Shown one piece after another: positions 17,282-25,453 of a stretch of DNA of 64,000 bases. The DNA comes from Streptomyces mirabilis (GTDB lineage: Bacteria > Actinomycetota > Actinomycetes > Streptomycetales > Streptomycetaceae): positions 7,192,001-7,256,000 of the forward strand of contig NZ_CP074102.1 of NCBI RefSeq assembly GCF_018310535.1, written 5' to 3'. The translations under genes were made by a program, and so were the position numbers. The notes below the pieces were generated by a model that had not been told where the DNA came from, did no database searches, and saw nothing but the letters and a program-made list of their open reading frames with translations. Every line of letters begins with the position of its first letter. The stretch's first letter is position 1.

Positions 17282-18739
17282 ATGAGGATCACGGACACCA
17301 CCCGCAGCCCCGGAGCGGCGCTCGCGGCTCTGGCGGGGGCGCAGTTCACCGTCATGCTCGCCACCTCGATCGTGAACGTGGCCCTGCCGCAGATCCGCGC
17401 CGGCGTCGGGCTGTCGGACAGCGGCACGACCTGGGTGGTCAACGCCTACGGCCTGGCCTTCGGCGCGCTGCTGCTGGCCGGCGGAAGGGCGGCCGACCTG
17501 ATCGGCCGGCGCCGGGTGCTGCTCGCGGGGCTCGCGGTGTTCGGGGCCGCGTCGCTGGCGGCCGGGCTGGCCGCCTCGTCCTCGGTCCTGATCGCGGCCC
17601 GTGCGGTGCAGGGCCTGGGCGCGGCGGCGACAGCCCCGGCGGCGCTGGCCCTGGTGATGGACCTGTTCCCGCCAGGACCCGGGCGGGGGAGGGCACTTGG
17701 TGTGTGGGGCGCGGTGTCCGGCGCGGGAGGCGCGGCCGGAGTCCTGCTCGGCGGGGTCCTCACCCAGGCATGGGGCTGGCAGTGGATCTTCTACGCCGCC
17801 GCCGTCGGCGCGTGCCTCGTCCTGGTCGGCGCCGCCGTCAGCGTGCCGCGGACCCCGGTCTTGGACCGCGGCCGGTTCGACCTGCCCGGCACCGCCACCG
17901 TGACCCTCGCGCTGACCGCCCTGGTGTGGGGCCTGACCACCGCCCGCCGCTCGGGCTGGACGGACACCGCCGTCCTCGGGGCCTTCGCCGTCACCGGCGT
18001 ACTGGGGGCCGCGTTCGTCCTGGTCGAGCGCCGTCACCCGAATCCGCTGCTGCCGCCGCGCCTGTTCCGCGCCGGTCGCGTCACCGTCGGCAACGGGCTG
18101 ATGGCGCTGCTGGGCTCGGTGTGGATCGCCCTGTTCTTCTTCCTGCCGCTCTACCAGCAGCAGGTCCTCGGCTCCAGCCCGCTGGTCACCGGCCTGGGGC
18201 AACTCCCGCTCGCCGCGGCCAACATGCTCGGCTCCACCCTCGCTCCGCGGATCTCCCGCCGGATCGGTGCCACCGCGACGGTGACCGGCGCACTGCTGAC
18301 CGAGGCCGCCGGACTGCTGTGGCTGTCCCGGATCAGCGCCGGCGGCAGCTATCTCGCCGACGTCCTCGGCCCCAGCATCCTCATCGGACTGGGCCTGAGC
18401 ATCGCCTTCGTCCAGCTCACCGCCCTGTCCGTGGAGGGCGTCGCCCGGCAGGACGCCGGGCTGGCCGGCGGCCTGGTGAACACCTCCCGGCAGGTCGGAG
18501 GCGCGATCGGCCTCGCCGTCCTGGCCACTCTCACCGGCACCGCCACCGCCCACGCGGCCGCCCACCAGCCGCATCTGGAAGCGCTCACCGCCGGCTACCG
18601 CACCGCCTTCGGTATCTCCGCCGCCGTCCTGGCCGCGACCGCCGTCCTCGCCGCCGTCCTGACCCGACGAGGCCGGACCCCGGACGGGGAATCCCCGGCC
18701 ACCGCGAACGCCGCCCCGTCCACCCTCCGCTCCCGCTGA
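17282..18739 (+). CDS. MFS drug:H+ antiporter, EmrB/QacA (DHA2) type
   Basis: The 485-aa membrane protein has about 14 predicted helices. DHA2 features are visible: FTVMLATSIVNVALPQI in helix 1, GRAADLIGRRRVLLAGL after helix 2 (motif A), and RAVQGLGAAATAPAALALV (motif B/C region). It exports lipophilic compounds using the proton gradient. It is the first gene of a unit with an SRPBCC protein and a carotenoid oxygenase, and is probably repressed by the TetR upstream. AAGGAG precedes the ATG at 17282. Confidence 0.9.
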   Translation: MRITDTTRSPGAALAALAGAQFTVMLATSIVNVALPQIRAGVGLSDSGTTWVVNAYGLAFGALLLAGGRAADLIGRRRVLLAGLAVFGAASLAAGLAASSSVLIAARAVQGLGAAATAPAALALVMDLFPPGPGRGRALGVWGAVSGAGGAAGVLLGGVLTQAWGWQWIFYAAAVGACLVLVGAAVSVPRTPVLDRGRFDLPGTATVTLALTALVWGLTTARRSGWTDTAVLGAFAVTGVLGAAFVLVERRHPNPLLPPRLFRAGRVTVGNGLMALLGSVWIALFFFLPLYQQQVLGSSPLVTGLGQLPLAAANMLGSTLAPRISRRIGATATVTGALLTEAAGLLWLSRISAGGSYLADVLGPSILIGLGLSIAFVQLTALSVEGVARQDAGLAGGLVNTSRQVGGAIGLAVLATLTGTATAHAAAHQPHLEALTAGYRTAFGISAAVLAATAVLAAVLTRRGRTPDGESPATANAAPSTLRSR

Positions 18740-18764
18740 CCCGTCCACCCTCCGCTCCCGCTGA
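18715..18764. repeat. 25-bp tandem duplication across the MFS stop codon
   Basis: Two perfect adjacent copies, 18715-18739 and 18740-18764, each run from CCCGTCCACCC to CCGCTGA. The first copy ends with the MFS stop codon. A third partial copy begins CCCGTC at 18765. It looks like a recent slippage duplication. Confidence 0.85.
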
Positions 18765-18798
18765 CCCGTCGCCCGATCCACCGAGAGGAAGAAGCGCC

Positions 18799-19239
18799 AT
18801 GTTCACCATCGACGAGACCGCCCCCGTCATCGTCCGCCTGTCCACCACGATCGACGCCCCGCTGGAGCGTGTCTGGGCCCTGCACACCGACATCGACGCC
18901 TGGCCGAGCTGGAACGCGGACGTCGACCAGACCGAGCTCGACGGCCCGCTGCTGCCCGGCAACTCCTTCAGCTGGAAGACCCACGGCCTGGACATCACCT
19001 CCACCGTCCGAGAGATCGTCCCCGGCGAGCGCCTGGTCTGGGGCGGCCCGGCGGGCGGCATCGAGGGCGTCCACGTGTGGACCTTCGAACAGACCGGCGG
19101 TCAGGTCACCGTCCACACCGAGGAGTCCTGGAGCGGCGCCCCCGTCGACGCCGCCGCCACGGAACTCGGCCAGGCCCTGCACGAGTCCCTGACCAGCTGG
19201 CTCGCCGCCCTCAAGGCCCGTGCCGAGCAGGCCGGCTGA
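18799..19239 (+). CDS. SRPBCC-family (START-like) protein
   Basis: The 146-aa protein has the helix-grip fold used to bind hydrophobic ligands, as in polyketide cyclase/dehydrase and lipid-transport proteins. Visible features are the N-terminal strand VIVRLSTTIDAPLERVWAL, DIDAWPSWNADV, and the C-terminal helix ELGQALHESLTSWLAALKA. It has a GAGAGGAAG site and lies between the exporter and the carotenoid oxygenase. The context suggests binding or processing of an isoprenoid or aromatic substrate, which is an inference. Confidence 0.82.
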   Translation: MFTIDETAPVIVRLSTTIDAPLERVWALHTDIDAWPSWNADVDQTELDGPLLPGNSFSWKTHGLDITSTVREIVPGERLVWGGPAGGIEGVHVWTFEQTGGQVTVHTEESWSGAPVDAAATELGQALHESLTSWLAALKARAEQAG

Positions 19240-19295
19240 CCCCACCTCATTCCTGCCCAGCCGTCACCACCGATCCGAGAAGCGAGGTTCCTGCC

Positions 19296-20663
19296 ATGAC
19301 CACCACCGACAAGCCCTACCTGATCGGCCACTACACCCCGGCCGTCGACGAGATCACCGCCGCCGAACTGACCGTCGAGGGCTCCCTGCCGCCGGAGCTG
19401 ACCGGCCGGCTGATCCGCAACAGCCACAACCCCAAGCCCGGTGTCACCCCCACCCACTGGTTCAAGGGCAGCGGCATGGTCCACGGCATCCGGCTGCGCG
19501 AGGGCCGCGCCGAGTGGTACCGCAACCGCTGGGTGCGCACACCCGCTCTGGACGGCGCCCCCTACATGACCGAGCACGGCCCGGACCTGACTGCCAGCAC
19601 CGCCGGCACCCACGTCATCGAGCACGCCGGACGCCTCCTCGCCCTGTGCGAGGCGAACTTCCCCTACGAGCTCACCCGGGACCTCGACACGGTCGGCGCC
19701 CACGACTTCGACGGCAAACTGCGCAGCGCGATGACCGCGCACCCCAAGACCGACCCGGTCACCGGCGAGCTGCACTTCTTCGGCTCCTCGCCGTTCCCGC
19801 CCCACCTGATGTACTACGTCGCCGACGCCAAGGGACACATCACCCACAGCGCCGAGATCCCGGGCGCCACCGCCTCCCTCAAACACGACTTCGCCATCAC
19901 CCGCCACCACGTGGTCTTCGTCGAGGGCACCGTCACCTTCGACCCCACCGAGCACTCCGGCATCCCCTACGGCTGGAACGACGCGCAGCCGGCGCGGATC
20001 GGCGTCATGCCCCGCGGCCCGCAGGGCGCGGCGAAGATCCGCTGGCTCTCCGTCGAACCGGGCAACATGCTGCACGCCGCCAACGCCTACGAGGACGCCC
20101 GGGGCCGCATCGTCCTCGAGGGCCCGACCGTGGACCGGGAGGGCTTCCAGCTCTCCTGGAACTGGTGGGTCGGCGCTCCCGGCCGCGGCGCCGAACCCAA
20201 CACCCGCTCCTACAACCGCCGATGGGTGATCGACCTGGCCGCCGGCAGCGTCGACGAGCAGATCACCGACGACCTCGCCGTCGAATTCCCCACCCTCAAC
20301 GAGGACTTCCTCGGCGCCGAGCACCGCTACCAGTACGCGGTCTCCTTCCCCGACCAGGACGGCCACGGCGGCTACGGCATCGTCAAGTACGACCGCACCA
20401 CCGGCACCCGCCACGTCCACCAGGCCGGCGACGCCCGCCTGCCCAGCGAGGCCGTGTTCGTCCCCGCCGCCGGCGCCACCCGCGAGGACGACGGCTACCT
20501 GCTCACCGTCGTCTCCGACCTCAAGCAGGACGCCTCCCAGCTCCTGGTCCTGGACGCCTCGGGCCTCGACCGGATCGCCACCGTCCACCTCCCGCGCCGG
20601 GTCACCGGCGGCATCCATGGCTCCTGGATCCCCGACACCGACCTCGACGCCTCCGACAGTTGA
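19296..20663 (+). CDS. carotenoid/stilbene oxygenase (RPE65 family)
   Basis: The 455-aa non-heme iron oxygenase of the carotenoid cleavage dioxygenase family splits a conjugated double bond to give two carbonyl products. The four iron-ligand histidines of the seven-bladed propeller can be assigned to His149 (TAHPKTDP), His197 (LKHDFAIT), His260 (MLHAANAYED) and His441 (GGIHGSW). The N-terminal RNSHNPKPG and the C-terminal GGIHGSW are typical. Length is normal. No carotenoid biosynthesis genes are nearby, so a stilbene or other phenylpropanoid substrate is possible. A 25-bp-class hairpin follows. Confidence 0.9.
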   Translation: MTTTDKPYLIGHYTPAVDEITAAELTVEGSLPPELTGRLIRNSHNPKPGVTPTHWFKGSGMVHGIRLREGRAEWYRNRWVRTPALDGAPYMTEHGPDLTASTAGTHVIEHAGRLLALCEANFPYELTRDLDTVGAHDFDGKLRSAMTAHPKTDPVTGELHFFGSSPFPPHLMYYVADAKGHITHSAEIPGATASLKHDFAITRHHVVFVEGTVTFDPTEHSGIPYGWNDAQPARIGVMPRGPQGAAKIRWLSVEPGNMLHAANAYEDARGRIVLEGPTVDREGFQLSWNWWVGAPGRGAEPNTRSYNRRWVIDLAAGSVDEQITDDLAVEFPTLNEDFLGAEHRYQYAVSFPDQDGHGGYGIVKYDRTTGTRHVHQAGDARLPSEAVFVPAAGATREDDGYLLTVVSDLKQDASQLLVLDASGLDRIATVHLPRRVTGGIHGSWIPDTDLDASDS

Positions 20664-20673
20664 CCGCCCCCGT

Positions 20674-20700
20674 GGCCCCCGGGGGATCTCCCCGGGGGCC
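20674..20700 (+). terminator. hairpin after the carotenoid oxygenase
   Basis: GGCCCCCGGGG (20674-20684) pairs with CCCCGGGGGCC (20690-20700) around a 5-base loop, 11 bp past the stop. There is no T-run. Confidence 0.6.
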
Positions 20701-20798
20701 CGGCCCCAGTCCGCTGGGGCAAGCACACTCCGCCAAGCCTGCGTATACCTTGCGTAACGCCTCTTGACCTGCGGAGTCCCGCGCTCCACGATCTCCGC

Positions 20799-21383
20799 AT
20801 GCATCTTCGGGTCACTTTCGTCGCCGCCGCCCGCAGCTCCTCGCTGCTGGCCGAACGCTTCGAGGACGACCGGCCGCTGGACCAGGCCGGCTGGGACGAA
20901 GTGCAGCGCGCCGCCCCTGAACTGGTGCCACTGGCGGCGGCCGAGCTGCGCTACTGCTCACCGACCCCGCGCAGCCGCGCCACCGGCGACGCCCTCGGGT
21001 ACGCGCCGCTGGCGCAGCCCGCGCTGCGCGACTGCGACATGGGCCGCTGGCGCGGCTTCACGCTGGGTGAGGCGATGGCCCGCGAGCCGTCGGCGGTCGA
21101 CGCCTGGCTCGCCGATCCGCGCTCCGTCCCGCACGGCGGCGAGTCCCTGACCTCCTTCATCTCCCGCGTCGGCGGCTGGCTCGACACCCGCCCGGCGGAC
21201 GACGGCAGCCGGATCGTCGCGGTGGCCGAACCCTCGGTGGTGCGGGCCGCGCTCGTCTACGCGCTCAAGGCCCAGCCGTCGGCGTACTGGAACATCGACG
21301 TCCGCCCCTTGTCGACCATCACCCTCACCGGCATCAACGGCCGCTGGAACCTGCGCCTGGAAGGCGTGCCGCAGCGCGCCTAG
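20799..21383 (+). CDS. histidine-phosphatase-superfamily protein with degenerate active site
   Basis: The 194-aa protein aligns by layout with the phosphoglycerate-mutase-like superfamily. It has LRYCSPTPRSRATGDALG (the second Arg region), CDMGRWRGFTLGEAM, HGGESLTSFISRVGGWLD and VVAVAEPSVVRAAL-type strands. The catalytic RHG motif near the N terminus is replaced by VTFVAAARSSSL, and the usual late His reads AEPS. The enzyme may therefore be inactive or altered. Similar degenerate members occur in actinobacterial cobalt-related loci, from memory. It ends convergently with the next gene, sharing the bases CTAG. Confidence 0.7.
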   Translation: MHLRVTFVAAARSSSLLAERFEDDRPLDQAGWDEVQRAAPELVPLAAAELRYCSPTPRSRATGDALGYAPLAQPALRDCDMGRWRGFTLGEAMAREPSAVDAWLADPRSVPHGGESLTSFISRVGGWLDTRPADDGSRIVAVAEPSVVRAALVYALKAQPSAYWNIDVRPLSTITLTGINGRWNLRLEGVPQRA

Positions 21384-21835
21384 GGCAGCCGTGTGTAGTC
21401 GGTCGTGAGGAGCAGGTCCTTGGCGGGGCCGCCCACCCGCCACACGGTGCGCCAGTGGTCCTCGTCCCGCACCGTGAACTCGCCCCGGTAGAGGTCCGCC
21501 GCGCACGGGTGGTCGGCGACGTACCGGCCGGTGGTCAGGTCCAGGTCGTGGAAGGGGCGGCCGTCGGAGAACTGGACGAGGGTCGCCGCCGGGCTCGGTC
21601 CCGGCAGGAACCGCAGCGTCCGTTCGGCGGGCCGGGACGTGCCCTGCCACACGAACGTGCCGGATTCCTGGTGCAGAAGTCCGTGCGGAGCATCCGGTTC
21701 CTCCAGCGGGCCGAAAACCGTCGTCCCCGCGAACCGTCCCTCCGCACCGCTCGCGAGATCCCGCACCGAGCGCTCCACTCGCCAGCTTCCGCCCAGGTGG
21801 GCGAGCACGTCCGTCACTGGCCAGAACTCGCCCAT
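21380..21835 (-). CDS. DUF6314 family protein
   Basis: The 151-aa protein MGEFWPVTDVLAHLGGSWRVERSVRD has repeated beta strands and motifs ESGTFVWQGTSRPAERTLRF and WRVGGPAKDLLLTTDY. These match the actinobacterial DUF6314 family, which has a lipocalin-like predicted fold and unknown function. The ATG at 21835 is chosen because upstream in-frame sequence overlaps the promoter of the arabinofuranosidase gene. Its stop overlaps that of the convergent gene at 20799 by 4 bp. Confidence 0.7.
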   Translation of the reverse strand: MGEFWPVTDVLAHLGGSWRVERSVRDLASGAEGRFAGTTVFGPLEEPDAPHGLLHQESGTFVWQGTSRPAERTLRFLPGPSPAATLVQFSDGRPFHDLDLTTGRYVADHPCAADLYRGEFTVRDEDHWRTVWRVGGPAKDLLLTTDYTRLP

Positions 21836-21923
21836 ACCGTCCCGCTCTCCGTCCCCTGCGACGTTGCGCGACCCATTGACGCGCTCTGACCCCCTCTCTA
21901 TCTTGCCGTTCGAAGTATTGATC

Positions 21924-21945
21924 GTTGTCCGAAATTTCGAACAAC
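21924..21945. promoter_or_regulatory. 22-bp near-perfect palindrome before the arabinofuranosidase
   Basis: GTTGTCCGAAA and TTTCGAACAAC are inverted arms with a single mismatch. The core is CGAAATTTCG. CGAACAACTCAA then repeats directly at 21938 and 21955. The core resembles the CGAAA-TTTCG operators described for Streptomyces xylanolytic genes (recalled, LacI-type). It is inferred to be a sugar-responsive operator. Confidence 0.5.
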
Positions 21946-21989
21946 TCAAGACCTCGAACAACTCAACACCACAGAGCCGCGGAGTATCC

Positions 21990-24473
21990 ATGTCACGCAC
22001 CCGCACCCGCACCCGTTGGAGACTCGGACTCACGGCCACCGCACTCCTGGTGGCCTCAGCCGTCGTTCCCGGGCCCGCCCACGCCGCCGCTGACGTCACC
22101 GACTACGCGATCACCGTCGACCCGAAGGGCTCGGGCGCGAAGATCGACGACACCATGTACGGCGTCTTCTTCGAGGACATCAACCGCGCCGCGGACGGCG
22201 GACTGTACGCGGAACTCGTACAGAACCGGTCGTTCGAGTACAGCACCGCCGACAACAGGTCCTATACGCCGCTCACCTCCTGGGCCACCACCGGCACCGC
22301 GACGACCGTGGACGACGACGGGCGCCTCAACGCCCGCAACCGCACCTACCTCGCCCTGGGCGCCGGCTCGTCCGTCACCAACTCCGGTTACAACACCGGG
22401 ATCAGGGTCGAGAGCGGCAGGACGTACGACTTCTCGGTCTGGGCCCGCGCCGAGGCGAGGACGCCGCTCACCGTGACGCTGCACGACGCCGACGGCGCGC
22501 TCGCCGAGGCCCGGCAGGTCACCGCGCGCGGCGGCTGGGCCAAGTACCGGGCCAGGTTCACCGCCACCCGCGACAGCACCACCGGTCGCCTCACCGTCGG
22601 CGCCGAGGCTCCCGTCGCTCTCGACATGATCTCGCTGATCCCCCGGGACACGTACAAGGGCCACGGTCTGCGCGAGGACCTCGCCGAGAAGATCGCCGCC
22701 CTGCACCCCGGCTTCGTGCGCTTCCCCGGCGGCTGTCTGGTCAACACCGGCAGCATGCAGGGCTACGACGAGGCCTCGGGATATCAGCGCCAGCGCTCGT
22801 ACCAGTGGAAGGACACCGTCGGACCGGTCGAGCAGCGCGCCACCAACTCCAACTTCTGGGGCTACAACCAGAGTTACGGGCTCGGCTACTACGAGTACTT
22901 CCAGTTCGCCGAGGACATCGGCGCGATGCCGCTGCCCGTGGTGCCCGCGCTCGTCACCGGTTGTGGCCAGAACAAGGCCACCGACGACGACGCGCTCCTC
23001 GAGCGCCACATCCAGGACACCCTCGATCTCATCGAGTTCGCCAACGGGCCGGTGACCAGCGAGTGGGGCAGGAAGCGGGCGGCGATGGGCCACCCGAAGC
23101 CCTTCCATCTCACCCACCTGGAGGTGGGCAACGAGGAGAACCTTCCCGCCGAGTTCTTCGCCCGCTTCAAGCGGTTCCGCGCCGCCGTCCAGGCCAAGTA
23201 CCCGAACATCAAGGTGATCTCGAACGCCGGACCCGACGACTCCGGCACCACCTTCGACACCGCCTGGAAGCTCAACAAGGAAGCGAACGTCGACATGGTC
23301 GACGAGCACTACTACAACAGCACCCAGTGGTTCCTGCAGAACAACGACCGCTACGACTCCTACGACAGGAACGGCCCCAAGGTCTTCCTCGGCGAGTACG
23401 CCTCCGGTGGCAACACCTTCAAGAACGCCCTCGCCGAGGCCGCGTACATGACCGGTCTGGAGCGCAACGCCGACGTCGTCAAGCTCGCCTCGTACGCCCC
23501 GCTGCTCGCCAACGAGGACTACGTGCAGTGGCGCCCCGACATGATCTGGTTCAACAACCACGCCTCGTGGGGCTCGGCCGACTACGAGGTGCAGAAGCTG
23601 TTCATGAACAACGTCGGCGACCGGGTGGTGCCGTCGACGGCCACCACCACGCCCTCGCTGAGCGCGCCCATCTCCGGCGCCGTCGGCCTGTCGACCTGGG
23701 CGACCACGGCGGCGTACGACGATGTGAAGGTGACCGGCGCCGACGGCACCACGCTGCTCAGCGACGACTTCAGCGGTGACGCCTCCCGGTGGACCCACAC
23801 GGGCGGCGGGAGCTGGAGCCTCCAGGACGGGCAGTACGTGCAGACCGACGTGAGCGCCGAGAACACCATGGTGTCGGCGGGCGACCCGGCCTGGCACGAC
23901 TACGACCTGCACGTGAAGGCCACCAAGAAGTCCGGCAAGGAGGGCTTCCTCGTCGCCTTCGGCGTCAAGGACACCGGCAACTACTACTGGTGGAACCTCG
24001 GCGGCTGGAACAACACCACGACCGCGGTCGAACAGGCCGTGGACGGCGGCAAGTCGACCCTGATCTCCAAGCCCGGCACGATCGAGACGGGCAAGGCGTA
24101 CGACGTCGACATCAAGGTCCGCGGCCGGCAGGTGACCCTCTACCTGGACGGCCAGGAGTGGGGGAGCTTCAGGGACGACAAGCCCGCGGAGCCGTTCCGT
24201 CAGGTCGTCACGCGGGACGCGAGGACCGGCGACCTGATCGGCAAGGTCGTCAACGCGCAGGCGGCGGACGCCCGTACCGCGATCGACCTGGGTGGGGCGA
24301 AGGTGGCCCGCAAGGCCGTCGTCACCACCCTCCAGGCCGCGCCGGAGGCGGTGAACTCGGAGACGGTGACCGCGGTCGCCCCCGTGAAGTCCACCTTCGA
24401 CGGCGTCACCGACAAGTTCACCTACACCTTCCCGGCGAACTCCGTGACCTTCCTGCGGATCAGACAGCGGTAG
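21990..24473 (+). CDS. secreted GH51 alpha-L-arabinofuranosidase
   Basis: The 827-aa exported enzyme removes arabinofuranosyl side chains from arabinoxylan or arabinan. A signal peptide (MSRTRTRTRWRLGLTATALL, cleavage near AHAAADV) precedes a CBM4_9-like region (about 80-210) and the GH51 TIM-barrel (about 215-560). The acid/base is Glu382 in LEVGNEE and the nucleophile is Glu469 in VFLGEYAS. A LamG-like module (about 590-740: DDFSGDASRWTHTGGGSW, GNYYWWNLGGWNN) interrupts the C-terminal arabinofuranosidase beta domain, which resumes at the end (TFPANSVTFLRIRQR). The gene stands alone behind a palindromic operator. Confidence 0.92.
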   Translation: MSRTRTRTRWRLGLTATALLVASAVVPGPAHAAADVTDYAITVDPKGSGAKIDDTMYGVFFEDINRAADGGLYAELVQNRSFEYSTADNRSYTPLTSWATTGTATTVDDDGRLNARNRTYLALGAGSSVTNSGYNTGIRVESGRTYDFSVWARAEARTPLTVTLHDADGALAEARQVTARGGWAKYRARFTATRDSTTGRLTVGAEAPVALDMISLIPRDTYKGHGLREDLAEKIAALHPGFVRFPGGCLVNTGSMQGYDEASGYQRQRSYQWKDTVGPVEQRATNSNFWGYNQSYGLGYYEYFQFAEDIGAMPLPVVPALVTGCGQNKATDDDALLERHIQDTLDLIEFANGPVTSEWGRKRAAMGHPKPFHLTHLEVGNEENLPAEFFARFKRFRAAVQAKYPNIKVISNAGPDDSGTTFDTAWKLNKEANVDMVDEHYYNSTQWFLQNNDRYDSYDRNGPKVFLGEYASGGNTFKNALAEAAYMTGLERNADVVKLASYAPLLANEDYVQWRPDMIWFNNHASWGSADYEVQKLFMNNVGDRVVPSTATTTPSLSAPISGAVGLSTWATTAAYDDVKVTGADGTTLLSDDFSGDASRWTHTGGGSWSLQDGQYVQTDVSAENTMVSAGDPAWHDYDLHVKATKKSGKEGFLVAFGVKDTGNYYWWNLGGWNNTTTAVEQAVDGGKSTLISKPGTIETGKAYDVDIKVRGRQVTLYLDGQEWGSFRDDKPAEPFRQVVTRDARTGDLIGKVVNAQAADARTAIDLGGAKVARKAVVTTLQAAPEAVNSETVTAVAPVKSTFDGVTDKFTYTFPANSVTFLRIRQR

Positions 24474-24903
24474 CCGGAGGCGTGGGCTGCTGTCCGGCGG
24501 GCAGCAGCCCACGCTCGGCGAAGACCTTCTTCGCGACCAGGCTCGCGTTCATCGCCTTCGGTATGCCGCAGTAGACGGCCGAGTGCAGCAGCGACTCCAC
24601 GATCTCGTCCGGGGAAAGACCCACGTTCAGTGCCGCGTTGACGTGCACCTCCAACTGCGTCTCACAGCCACCGAGCGCGGTGAGCATGCCGAGCGTCACC
24701 AACTGGCGGTCGCGCGGGGCGAGTCCGGGCCGGTCGTAGATGTCACCGAAGGCCCAGGAGACGATCTGGTGGCCGAGTTCGGGATTGATGTCGCCGAGCG
24801 CGTCGACGACGCGCTCTCCGGCCTCGCCGTCGACGCGCTTGAGGACCTCAAGGCCGTGCTCGAAGCGCTCTTCGCGAGTGGTGGCGGTGTTCGTGAGCGT
24901 CAT
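24460..24903 (-). CDS. carboxymuconolactone decarboxylase family protein
   Basis: The 147-aa CMD/AhpD-like protein has AFGDIYDRPGLAPRDRQLVTLGMLTALGGCETQLEVHVNAALNVGL and SLLHSAVYCGIPKAMN. The ring-opening CMD motif is present but there is no CxxC pair of AhpD, so a decarboxylase or hydratase-like role is more likely than a thiol peroxidase one. It overlaps the MerR gene by 4 bp (ATGA) and is its likely target. Its 3' end overlaps the arabinofuranosidase gene convergently by 14 bp. Confidence 0.85.
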   Translation of the reverse strand: MTLTNTATTREERFEHGLEVLKRVDGEAGERVVDALGDINPELGHQIVSWAFGDIYDRPGLAPRDRQLVTLGMLTALGGCETQLEVHVNAALNVGLSPDEIVESLLHSAVYCGIPKAMNASLVAKKVFAERGLLPAGQQPTPPATAV

Positions 24904-25313
24904 GAGAGTGCGTCCGATCCCGGCTGGTCGAGCAGCCGTTCGTAGTGGTCGATCTTGTCGTCGAGGGAGGCCGCGTTGCGGCGCAGCGCCCGGATGCGGT
25001 CCGCGAGATCGGCGCGGTGCTCCCGGAGCATCGCGAGCCGGTCGGGAACCGTGGCGTCGCCACGCGCCCGCAACTCGGCGAACCGCTGCATGTCCGCGAT
25101 CGACATGCCCGTCTCGCGCAGCCGGATGAGGAACTCCAGCCAGGCCAGGTCGGCCGCCTCGTAGCGCCGCTGGTTCCCGGTGGTCCGGCCGACCCGTTGG
25201 ATCAGGCCGGCCTTCTCGTAGTACCGCAGCGTGTCGTGCGAGAGTCCGGTGCGCTCGACGACCTGGGCGATCGTGAGCGTCGGCTCCTGCGGGAGGGGCT
25301 GTTCGCTGGTCAT
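24900..25313 (-). CDS. MerR-family transcriptional regulator
   Basis: The 137-aa regulator has the MerR winged HTH at residues 12-80 (TIAQVVERTGLSHDTLRYYEKAGLI) followed by a dimerisation coiled coil (DRLAMLREHRADLADRIRAL). The C-terminal tail lacks the cysteines of metal-sensing members, so a small organic or redox signal is likely. It is the first gene of a two-gene unit with a CMD-family protein. Its own promoter has the distorted 19-bp spacer typical of MerR control. The ATG lies six bases after the -10, so the mRNA is probably leaderless. Confidence 0.92.
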   Translation of the reverse strand: MTSEQPLPQEPTLTIAQVVERTGLSHDTLRYYEKAGLIQRVGRTTGNQRRYEAADLAWLEFLIRLRETGMSIADMQRFAELRARGDATVPDRLAMLREHRADLADRIRALRRNAASLDDKIDHYERLLDQPGSDALS

Positions 25314-25319
25314 GGAGAA

Positions 25320-25350
25320 ACCGTAGAACCTGGAGTGTGCTCCAGGTCAA
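25320..25350 (-). promoter_or_regulatory. MerR-type promoter with 19-bp spacer and central dyad
   Basis: Reading the minus strand: -35 TTGACC (25350-25345), a 19-bp spacer, -10 TACGGT (25325-25320). The spacer region holds the perfect dyad ACCTGGAG-N4-CTCCAGGT (25328-25347). Over-long spacing plus a spacer palindrome is the standard MerR activation layout. Confidence 0.85.
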
Positions 25351-25453
25351 GCTTCATCTGCCGGGTAATCCGGGAGAGGGGCCGACGGCGTTTCGGCCCG
25401 CCTCGGGAGCGGGGCCGACGGCGTTTCGGTCCGCCTGGGGAGTGCTGCCCGGG

